Shown here one piece after another: positions 1 to 4,842 of a stretch of 8,298 bases of DNA. Below the pieces are notes generated by a model. The model saw nothing but the letters and a program-made list of their open reading frames with translations. It was not told where the DNA came from and made no database searches. Position numbers and translations under genes: made by a program. Position 1 is the stretch's first letter. Each line of letters starts with the position of its first letter. The DNA lies in the NCBI GenBank assembly GCA_013698135.1, contig JACCVM010000141.1, positions 1 to 8,298 on the forward strand, read 5' to 3'. Source of the DNA: Euzebyaceae bacterium (GTDB lineage: Bacteria > Actinomycetota > Nitriliruptoria > Euzebyales > Egibacteraceae).

Positions 1-256
1 GCTCGCGGGTGGCGTCCATCATCTCGTCGACCGAGTACGGCACCTCCATCTGCAGGATGGCCGCCGAGCGGTGTAAGCGCTCCATGTGCGCCCGGTGATG
101 GAAGATCGCCGGACCCCGGTCCGTGGCGTAGGCACGAACGCCTTCGAAGGCTCCCCACCCGTAGTGCAGCGTCGGGGTCAGGATGTGCACCTTGGCGTCG
201 TCCCAGTCGACGAACTCGCCATCCATCCAGATCTTGGCCATCTTCGTGATCGGCAT
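1..256 (-). CDS. ilvE: Branched-chain amino acid aminotransferase (class IV PLP fold), N-terminal part only
   Basis: Only the first 85 codons lie in the window; the gene continues off the left edge. The protein begins MPITKMAKIWMDGEFVDW and continues through a segment with key residues LHYGWGAFEGVRAY and then a region of the form AIFHHRAHMERLHRSAAIL. This is the N-terminal layout of fold-type IV aminotransferases of the IlvE group, which transfer the amino group between glutamate and the 2-oxo acids of leucine, isoleucine and valine in the cytoplasm using PLP. The catalytic lysine lies further on, outside the window. The ATG at 254-256 is preferred over the ATG at 239-241 because AAAAGGAG lies 9 nt before it. 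It is downstream of a HAD gene on the same strand, separated by about 175 nt of leader. D-amino acid aminotransferase and 4-amino-4-deoxychorismate lyase share the fold, but the GVFEG/GAFEG-type motif and the N-terminus favour IlvE. The family is secure; the substrate is inferred. Confidence 0.88.
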   Translation of the reverse strand, partial: MPITKMAKIWMDGEFVDWDDAKVHILTPTLHYGWGAFEGVRAYATDRGPAIFHHRAHMERLHRSAAILQMEVPYSVDEMMDATRE

Positions 257-265
257 CGGTCCCGG

Positions 266-273
266 CTCCTTTT
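266..273 (-). promoter_or_regulatory. Ribosome binding site of the ilvE-like gene
   Basis: On the minus strand the sequence reads AAAAGGAG, 9 nt before the ATG at 254-256. It is one of the strongest Shine-Dalgarno sites in the window and fixes the first of the two in-frame ATGs as the start. Confidence 0.7.
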
Positions 274-290
274 CAAGGTCACGGCGTGTG

Positions 291-347
291 GTCGTCACGC
301 GACGACTCGGTGCGGATCGGCGAGACGGCCCAATGCACGTGCCGATC
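291..347 (-). other. Two hairpins in the ilvE leader
   Basis: The gap 257-432 between the HAD stop and the ilvE start contains two inverted repeats. Read on the minus strand, GATCGGC at 341-347 pairs with GCCGATC at 315-321 around a 19-nt loop. GTCGTC at 301-306 then pairs with GACGAC at 291-296 around a 4-nt loop (GCGT on the minus strand). The second hairpin ends 17 nt before the AAAAGGAG site. Neither is followed by a T run, so they are not standard terminators. They could form a structured 5' leader that affects ilvE expression, or be incidental in GC-rich DNA. I saw no branched-chain-rich leader peptide and no T-box motif, and no convincing -35/-10 pair in this gap. Confidence 0.35.
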
Positions 348-432
348 TGTGCCGTCGAGTATCCCATGCACTGGCCATGCCTCGCAGCTGGATCCGCCAA
401 GCCACCGTGCGCAAGAATCAGCCGTGCGGCGG

Positions 433-1023
433 CTAGCCCATCTGCACGCCTTCGGCGCGCAGCCGCCGCGACAGATCCTCGGCGCTGGTGAAATGATGTG
501 CGCGCATCCCGACCGTCTCGGCCGCCTGGCAGTTGACGGCACGGTCGTCGACGAACAGGCAGTCGGCGGCCTCACGCCCGATCTCGGCGAGCAGCAGCTC
601 GAAGAACAGCGGATCGGGCTTGCGTGCCCGCAGTTGGTGACTGGCGTACACCCCGTCGAAGCAGCTGGAAAAGTCGAAGGTGGCAGCCAGCTCCTCGATC
701 CACACCGGATAGTTGCTGGCCGCGTACCGCTCCAGCCGCCCTTCCACGGCGTGCAGTAGCTCGCGCATGCCGGGCAGGAAGCGGTAGCCGGCCAGGCGTA
801 CCCGGTGCAGCTCGGCGGCGTCGAAGAAGCGGTCCGAATCGGTGAAGAACCGCCGGACGAACTCGGCCTCGTCGATGGCACCGATCTCGAAGGCGGGCCA
901 GGTCGCGGGGTCGGCCAGCGCCTGCAGCTGACCGATCTCCAGGCCGGTGGCCGCCTCCAGCGCCTCGACGTAAGGGTCGTACAAGACCGTCCCCATGACG
1001 TCGAGGCACAAGGCGAGCACCAT
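433..1023 (-). CDS. HAD-superfamily phosphatase, resembling plastid FMN / riboflavin-precursor phosphatases
   Basis: The product has 196 residues, a compact HAD subfamily I hydrolase. Motif I is LCLDVMGTV at residues 5-13 with nucleophile Asp8, motif II is Ser103 (AASNYP), motif III is Lys135 (RKPDP), and motif IV is VDD with Asp159/Asp160. The second Asp of the usual DxD, the general acid/base, is Met10 here. From memory, the arrangement of a D-x-M-[GD]-T loop followed by RDP/YDP, a SNYPVW/TNYPIW segment and FVDDRAVN matches plant chloroplast proteins described as FMN hydrolase or 5-amino-6-(5-phosphoribitylamino)uracil phosphatase. A role in flavin metabolism is therefore possible but inferred. 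The ATG at 1021-1023 is chosen because the HAD fold starts right there; no strong ribosome site precedes it. It is divergent from the GNAT gene and upstream of ilvE on the same strand. The HAD assignment is firm; the substrate is unproven. Confidence 0.85.
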   Translation of the reverse strand: MVLALCLDVMGTVLYDPYVEALEAATGLEIGQLQALADPATWPAFEIGAIDEAEFVRRFFTDSDRFFDAAELHRVRLAGYRFLPGMRELLHAVEGRLERYAASNYPVWIEELAATFDFSSCFDGVYASHQLRARKPDPLFFELLLAEIGREAADCLFVDDRAVNCQAAETVGMRAHHFTSAEDLSRRLRAEGVQMG

Positions 1024-1036
1024 GAATGTCCATTCT

Positions 1037-1052
1037 GCCCGGCCGGCCGGGC
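1037..1052. promoter_or_regulatory. 16-nt perfect palindrome in the divergent intergenic region (possible operator)
   Basis: GCCCGGCCGGCCGGGC is a perfect 16-nt palindrome lying 13 nt before the HAD start and 38 nt before the chosen GNAT start. It is the centre of the only DNA shared by the two divergent genes. It could bind a dimeric regulator of both. It consists only of G and C in a GC-rich genome, so chance is possible, and I see no clear -10 or -35 boxes around it. Confidence 0.35.
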
Positions 1053-1090
1053 GGGTCGTCGAGGCGCGTTCCTGTGACAGGATGCTGGCG

Positions 1091-1612
1091 ATGACGGCCA
1101 TCTCCCCGCCAACGCTGCATGGCACCGCGACCGTGTTGCGCCCCATCGCCCAGCACGATGCCGAGGCGCTGGCCAAGATCCTGGCCGAGCCCGAGGTCGC
1201 GGCGTGGTGGCCTGCCTACGATGCGGAACGGGTGCGCAGGGAGCTGATCGAGGCACACGGACCCGTGGTGTTCGTCATCGAGGCCGATGGCGAGGTGATC
1301 GGATCGATCCAGTACTTCGAGGAGCCATCGCCTGACTACCGTCACGCCAGCATCGACATCTTCATCGCCACTGCGCATCACGGGCGCGGCCTCGGGGCTG
1401 ACGCCATCCGGACGATGGCTCGCTACCTGGTCCACGACCAAGGGCACCACCGGCTTGCCATCGACCCGGCCGTGACCAACGTGCGCGCGATCCGCAGCTA
1501 CCAACGCGTCGGCTTCCACCCGGTGGGTGTGATGCGACGGTACGAGCGCAACGCCGACGGCCAGTGGCAGGACTGCCTGCTGATGGACGCGCTGGCGCAA
1601 GATCTGCACTAG
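1091..1612 (+). CDS. GNAT N-acetyltransferase, AAC(6')-like
   Basis: The product has 173 residues and is a complete GNAT domain, transferring acetyl from acetyl-CoA to an amine in the cytoplasm. The acetyl-CoA loop is HHGRGLGADA at residues 97-106 (the R/Q-x-x-G-x-G/A motif). The strand-4/helix-3 region is SIDIFIATA at 87-95, and the C-terminal part has TNVRAIRSYQRVGF at 129-142. The early EPEVAAWW (33-40) followed by a catalytic-core order close to aminoglycoside 6'-N-acetyltransferases makes this an AAC(6')-type GNAT (Acetyltransf_8/3-like). Many such chromosomal proteins have other substrates, such as siderophore hydroxylysine or unknown amines, so resistance is not established. AGGATG at 1079-1084 sits 6 nt before the ATG at 1091; an in-frame ATG at 1082 is an alternative that would add three residues. 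The TauE/SafE gene starts 12 nt after the stop, suggesting one transcript. Confidence 0.85.
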   Translation: MTAISPPTLHGTATVLRPIAQHDAEALAKILAEPEVAAWWPAYDAERVRRELIEAHGPVVFVIEADGEVIGSIQYFEEPSPDYRHASIDIFIATAHHGRGLGADAIRTMARYLVHDQGHHRLAIDPAVTNVRAIRSYQRVGFHPVGVMRRYERNADGQWQDCLLMDALAQDLH

Positions 1613-1624
1613 CACTGTGCATCC

Positions 1625-2413
1625 ATGACCATCGTCGATGCTGCCCTGGTACTGCTCGCAGGCGTGGGGGCAGGGGCGATGAACGCGGTGGTGGGCGCCG
1701 GCACGCTCATCACGTTCCCAACCCTGGTGGCGCTCGGCGTTCCCCCGGTTCTCGCCAACGTGTCCAACACCGTTGGGCTCGTCCCGGGCTCGGTGGCCGG
1801 CGCCTACGCCTTCCGGGCGACGCTGACCGGGCGCGGCACCCTGCTCGCGCGACTCGTGACGGCGTCCGCGGTGGGTGGTGTGCTCGGCGGCGCCCTGCTG
1901 CTCGTGCTGCCGCCTGGCGCGTTCGAGCTGGTGGTCCCGGTGCTGCTCCTGCTGTCCGGTGCGCTCGCCGCGGCGCAGCCACGCGTGGCCGCTGCCGTTG
2001 CCCGTCGCCGCGCGGCCAGGGTGGACACCGACCAGGGTCCGCGCCCGCGCGCAGCGGTACGGGCTGGCCCGTGGCTGCTCGCCGGTGTGGCGGCGACCGG
2101 GGTATACGGGGGCTACTTCGGTGCCGCGCAGGGGGTGATCTTGCTCGCGTTGCTCGGGATCTTTGTCGAAGGCGAGATGACCGAGGTCAATGGCATCAAG
2201 AACGTGCTGGCCGGCGTGGCCAACCTCGTGTCCTCATTGCTGTTCATCCTCATCGCCGACGTCGACTGGCAGCTCGCGGGGCTGGTGGCCGTTGGCGCCA
2301 CCATCGGCGGAACCCTCGGCGGCCGCTACGGCCGGCGCCTGCCCGCTGGGGCGCTGCGCACACTCGTGGTGGCGGTGGCCGTGCTGGCCGCGATCTGGCA
2401 GTTCACCCGCTGA
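1625..2413 (+). CDS. TauE/SafE-family (TSUP) membrane permease
   Basis: The product has 262 residues and is very hydrophobic, with two related halves typical of the TSUP family. The first half has GAGTLITFPTLVALGVPP at residues 24-41 and NVSNTVGLVPGSVAGA at 45-60. The second half repeats the pattern as GVYGGYFGAAQGVILLALLG at 159-178 and NGIKNVLAGVANLVSSLLF at 189-207. A charged cytoplasmic loop (RRRAARVDTDQ, around 127-137) joins the halves. About 7-8 membrane segments are visible. Members export or import sulfite, sulfoacetate, taurine-derived sulfonates or other organic anions; the sequence does not fix the substrate. The ATG at 1625 has no obvious ribosome site; translation probably follows from the GNAT gene 12 nt upstream. 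The link between an acetyltransferase and this exporter could be functional (modify and export), but that is speculation. Confidence 0.88.
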   Translation: MTIVDAALVLLAGVGAGAMNAVVGAGTLITFPTLVALGVPPVLANVSNTVGLVPGSVAGAYAFRATLTGRGTLLARLVTASAVGGVLGGALLLVLPPGAFELVVPVLLLLSGALAAAQPRVAAAVARRRAARVDTDQGPRPRAAVRAGPWLLAGVAATGVYGGYFGAAQGVILLALLGIFVEGEMTEVNGIKNVLAGVANLVSSLLFILIADVDWQLAGLVAVGATIGGTLGGRYGRRLPAGALRTLVVAVAVLAAIWQFTR

Positions 2414-2482
2414 ACGACTGGTTCGACGGTCGCTCTGCCGACTTTGCTGCGGGTGACAGTCCTGGCATGCCGTTGAGGGCTT

Positions 2483-2527
2483 GCGATCCGGGGATTGACC
2501 GGCTGCCCAGACAGCCCATAGGATCGC
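2483..2527. repeat. Inverted repeat GCGATCC / GGATCGC spanning the promoter
   Basis: GCGATCC at 2483-2489 is complementary to GGATCGC at 2521-2527, and another GGATCGC lies at 2576-2582. The pair brackets the -35 box, and the right arm overlaps the last four bases of the -10 box, where a repressor would act. Seven-base matches are expected by chance in about 200 bases of GC-rich DNA, so this is only a candidate operator. Confidence 0.25.
2495..2524 (+). promoter_or_regulatory. SigA-type promoter for the small protein / radical SAM operon
   Basis: TTGACC at 2495-2500 and TAGGAT at 2519-2524 are separated by 18 nt. TTGAC is the -35 core and TAGGAT (TANNNT) a classic -10 of actinobacterial housekeeping promoters. 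Transcription would start near 2531, giving a leader of about 85 nt before the chosen ATG at 2616. This lies within the 202-nt gap after the permease gene, so the radical SAM pair probably has its own transcript. Confidence 0.6.
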
Positions 2528-2533
2528 GATAGA

Positions 2534-2551
2534 GCCTGTCGCGGGACAGGC
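2534..2551 (+). other. Hairpin at the predicted 5' end of the radical SAM operon transcript
   Basis: GCCTGTC at 2534-2540 pairs perfectly with GACAGGC at 2545-2551 around the loop GCGG. It begins about 3 nt after the predicted transcription start. It has no T run, so a terminator for the upstream permease is unlikely, though it could stop 3' decay of that transcript. It could stabilise the 5' end of the message or be part of a leader element; ACAGCCC at 2511-2517 and GGGCTGT at 2560-2566 also pair around it at the DNA level. Confidence 0.4.
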
Positions 2552-2602
2552 CTGGGAGCGGGCTGTGGCGGTGATGGATCGCGGCCCCCCTTTGGCGGAC
2601 GC

Positions 2603-2610
2603 GGAAGGGA
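2603..2610 (+). promoter_or_regulatory. Ribosome binding site deciding the start of the small protein
   Basis: GGAAGGGA lies 5 nt before the ATG at 2616. It would overlap or abut the ATG at 2610, so it favours 2616 over the in-frame ATG at 2610, ATG at 2574 and GTGs at 2565 and 2571. Confidence 0.6.
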
Positions 2611-2615
2611 TGCTC

Positions 2616-2969
2616 ATGGCTGAGCGAACGGACCCCACGAAGATGCAGGCGGCGTTGCGGCTGGAGTTGGCGAAGGCGGTCGCCGGTCGCGAGTTCCCCG
2701 ACGACATCGTCGCGTCGGTCGCCAAGCAGCTCGTCTACGCCCACGAGAAGTGGCCGATCCACCGGATCGACGTGTGCGTGTACGGCATCTGCATCGACCG
2801 CTTCGTCCCCGTCGAGCGGTACCGCGAGGTGCTCGACGGCCTGCTCGGTGATGACCTGCCGATCCGCAAGGTGGAGCTGTTCCCCTGGGGGATCATCGAC
2901 TGGGACGTCGTGCAGATCCGGGTCGAGCAGAAGATCCCCGAGTTGGCTGGCCTCACGAGGGGCCACTGA
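2616..2969 (+). CDS. Unrecognised 117-residue protein paired with a radical SAM enzyme
   Basis: I do not recognise this family. The protein begins MAERTDPTKMQ, has a helical first part (ALRLELAKAVAGREFPDDIV and ASVAKQLVYAHEKW), then alternates in a way that suggests beta-alpha-beta-beta: RIDVCVYGICIDRF (around 49-62), VERYREVLDGLLG (64-76), IRKVELFPWGIIDW (80-93) and VVQIRVEQK (95-103). Two cysteines lie in VCVYGIC. There is no signal peptide, no membrane segment, no Gly-rich or Cys-rich tail and no leader/core layout, so it looks like a folded cytosolic partner rather than a RiPP precursor. It also lacks an obvious PqqD/RRE pattern. It is first in a two-gene unit with its own promoter; its TGA overlaps the apparent CTG start of the radical SAM gene, which implies production of the two together. 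It may be a substrate, a substrate-binding subunit or a regulator; the sequence does not decide. Confidence 0.75.
   Translation: MAERTDPTKMQAALRLELAKAVAGREFPDDIVASVAKQLVYAHEKWPIHRIDVCVYGICIDRFVPVERYREVLDGLLGDDLPIRKVELFPWGIIDWDVVQIRVEQKIPELAGLTRGH
2957..2962 (+). promoter_or_regulatory. Possible ribosome binding site for the radical SAM gene
   Basis: GAGGGG lies inside the end of the small gene, 3 nt before the CTG at 2966. The spacing is shorter than usual, but ribosomes finishing the small gene at 2969 would be positioned to restart here. Confidence 0.35.
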
Positions 2970-4021
2970 CGGGCTCAGGTTTCCTCTCGCAGCGCATCGT
3001 CCACGTCCACCCGACGCTGCGCTGCAACCTGACCTGCGCCCACTGCTACTCCTCGTCCTCGCCCTCGGCGCAGGGCGAGCTTGGTGTGGAGGCCCTGCTC
3101 GAGGCTCTCGCCGTCCTGCGCGACGAGGGGTTCGACGTGGTGAGCCTGTCGGGCGGCGAGCCCTTTCTGTACCGCGAGCTCAGCCCCCTGCTCGACGGGG
3201 TGGCGGCGCTGGGCTACAGCGTCAACGTCGTCACGAATGCGACGGTCCTCACCGCCCGACGGCTGTCCGAGTTGGCGCACCACCTGGCATTCGTCGCGGT
3301 CAGCCTCGACGGCGCTCGTGATCGCCACGATCGGATTCGAGGGCGCGAGGGCGCCTTCGACGACGCGCTGCGCGGCCTCCAACGGATCCGGGAGGCCGAG
3401 GTGCCGTTCGGGCTGACATGCTGCGTCACCGCGGACAACCTTGTCGACGTCCCGGAGTTGTACGGCATCGCGGTCGACACGGGCGCGCGCCTGCTCAACC
3501 TGCGGCCGCTCGCGCTGGTGGGCCGCGGCAACGCCCTTGGCGAGGTCGCCGCCCTCAACCCTGCCGACCTGGCCCGGTTGGTCCTCGTGGCCGACCTCCT
3601 AGACGACCCCGGCAGCAAAGTGGGTGTCCGAGTCGACCTCGCCCCCGCCGGCGCCCTTCGCGAACAGGCGGGCGCAGCCCATGCACTCCTGCACGGCGAA
3701 ACCGATACGCTCGAGCTGTCCGACCTCGTCAACCCCCTCATCGTGGACGACCGGGGACGCCTGCTGCCGTTCGCCTACGGGGTGCATCCACGATTCGCCG
3801 TCACGACCAGCCTGGAGCAGGTGGCCGACCATGTCGCCGCGTGGAAGGCCGACGGTGTTCCCCGACTGCGGAACTTGCTCGAGCGGGCGGTCGACGCACT
3901 GCCGAAGGCGGCCGAAACCCCCGTCGACTGGTTCGACCACCTCGCGCGGGCGAGCCACGCCGCCCGGTCGGGCCGGTTGCGGCCACCGGTTGAGCCTGCC
4001 GCGTCAGTCGGCCAGGACTAG
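2966..4021 (+). CDS. Radical SAM enzyme with cysteine-free SPASM-like C-terminus; apparent CTG start
   Basis: The iron-sulfur motif CNLTCAHC (CX3CX2C, cysteine codons at 3023, 3035 and 3044) is preceded by RIVHVHPTLR and followed by the SAM-binding SGGEP (residues 62-66 from the CTG) and VTNATVL. The protein therefore holds one [4Fe-4S] cluster and cleaves SAM to a 5'-deoxyadenosyl radical. The order of the core matches peptide- or small-molecule-modifying radical SAM proteins with a C-terminal SPASM/twitch region. In that region (from about residue 252) the protein reads LVNPLIVDDRGRLLPFAYG, with Phe where SPASM proteins have the Cys of PC-x-YG, and no cysteine occurs after the CC near residue 152. 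In this frame a TGA lies at 2852, and no ATG, GTG or TTG occurs before the GTG at 3086, which would delete the cluster motif. The CTG at 2966, overlapping the upstream TGA as CTGA, is the best start (351 residues). A frameshift fusion or a sequence error are alternatives. The substrate is unknown. It ends 11 nt from the convergent HAD gene. Confidence 0.8.
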   Translation: MTGSGFLSQRIVHVHPTLRCNLTCAHCYSSSSPSAQGELGVEALLEALAVLRDEGFDVVSLSGGEPFLYRELSPLLDGVAALGYSVNVVTNATVLTARRLSELAHHLAFVAVSLDGARDRHDRIRGREGAFDDALRGLQRIREAEVPFGLTCCVTADNLVDVPELYGIAVDTGARLLNLRPLALVGRGNALGEVAALNPADLARLVLVADLLDDPGSKVGVRVDLAPAGALREQAGAAHALLHGETDTLELSDLVNPLIVDDRGRLLPFAYGVHPRFAVTTSLEQVADHVAAWKADGVPRLRNLLERAVDALPKAAETPVDWFDHLARASHAARSGRLRPPVEPAASVGQD

Positions 4022-4032
4022 GACAAATCCGG

Positions 4033-4842
4033 CTAGCAGTGGTCGAGCACGGCGCACCAGCCGCCTTCGCTGGCCGGCCCGATGACGTGGTCAGCCAGGG
4101 CCAACGCCTGCTCGCAGCCGTCGGAGACCACGCAGGCTACGGCAGCTCCGCCGAGCAGTTCCAGGTCGTTCTCGCCGTCACCGAGCGCCAGCACGCCGCA
4201 GGGGTCGATGTCCTGGTCCGCGCAGAACGCCAGGACGCCCTCCCACTTGCTGACCCCCCTCGGGCGCACGGTCAGGGTGCCGCCGCCGTAGAACAAATCG
4301 CGGGTGACCACGGCGTCGGCGACGTCGGCGACCGCCGCGACGACTCCGTCCAGCACCTCCGGAGGGCGGCCCGCGATGGTGAAGCCCAGCACCGTCTCGG
4401 CGGCGGCCACCCTGCCAACGTCGTCGCGCGCGAGCCGCTCGCCGATCAGCTCAACGTGGCGCGGGTGCGTGGACGGCTGCGGTCCGGCGACCACGTCGGC
4501 GTCTTCACGAACGACGTGCAGACACGGCGACAGACCCAGCGTGGCAAGGATGTCCACGACCGCGACCGCGTCGGACGCGGCGAAGGCCGCCTCCTGGAAC
4601 ACCCGTCCCGTGGTCAGGTCCACACCCAGCGCCCCGTCGAGCACCACGGCCGGCGGGGCAAGCCCTTCACGGGCCAATCCCATGGCGGCGCTGCGCCGAC
4701 GCCGTCCGGTGGCGACCAGCAGCGGCGTCCCACGGCGCTCCAGCGTCCGAAGGGCATCCAGCGTCCGGTCGTGGATGCGCTCTTGAGCGTCCCACAGCGT
4801 GCCGTCGAGATCGGTGACGACCAGGCCGACCTGGTCGCTCAC
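4033..4842 (-). CDS. Cof-type HAD phosphatase (subfamily IIB)
   Basis: The product has 269 residues, usual for Cof-like sugar- or nucleotide-phosphate phosphatases. Motif I is VTDLDGTLW with Asp11 and Asp13, motif II is VATGR with Thr45, motif III is Lys199 in SKWEGVL, and motif IV is GDGENDLELL with Asp222 and Asp226. A large cap domain lies between motifs II and III (about residues 70-190), as in subfamily IIB. All catalytic residues are present, so it should be an active cytosolic phosphatase; the substrate cannot be read from the sequence. It starts with GTG at 4840-4842, overlapping the TGA of the membrane-protein gene as GTGA, so the two are translationally coupled. Its end is 11 nt from the convergent radical SAM gene, with no visible terminator between them. 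Confidence 0.88.
   Translation of the reverse strand: MSDQVGLVVTDLDGTLWDAQERIHDRTLDALRTLERRGTPLLVATGRRRRSAAMGLAREGLAPPAVVLDGALGVDLTTGRVFQEAAFAASDAVAVVDILATLGLSPCLHVVREDADVVAGPQPSTHPRHVELIGERLARDDVGRVAAAETVLGFTIAGRPPEVLDGVVAAVADVADAVVTRDLFYGGGTLTVRPRGVSKWEGVLAFCADQDIDPCGVLALGDGENDLELLGGAAVACVVSDGCEQALALADHVIGPASEGGWCAVLDHC

Noticed and set aside
279..1256. Long open frame on the minus strand rich in Arg, Pro and Ser
   Set aside because: It overlaps the HAD gene in another frame, has composition typical of a GC-rich shadow frame, and no recognisable motif.
572..1615. Long minus-strand frame antisense to the GNAT gene
   Set aside because: The GNAT frame has a complete, recognisable domain on the plus strand; the antisense frame has low-complexity Arg/His-rich protein and no motif.
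1071..2550. Shared CCTGT...ACAGG element before the GNAT gene (1071-1081) and the radical SAM unit (2535-2550)
   Set aside because: Arms are only five bases in common, spacing differs (1 versus 6 nt), and two copies are too few to call a regulatory motif.
2534..2551. Intrinsic terminator for the permease gene
   Set aside because: The hairpin is short and has no T run, and it lies downstream of a good promoter, so a leader hairpin is more likely.
2955..2969. Programmed -1 slippery heptamer joining the small protein to the radical SAM frame
   Set aside because: The codons AGG GGC CAC TGA do not form an X XXY YYZ heptamer; frameshifting is not excluded but there is no standard signal.
2848..3321. 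Plus-strand frame starting GTG 2848 as an overlapping gene
   Set aside because: It is a third frame over the small protein and radical SAM genes, with Arg/Ser/Pro-rich shadow composition.
3086..4021. GTG at 3086 as the radical SAM start
   Set aside because: It would remove the CX3CX2C motif, which is intact and in frame just upstream.
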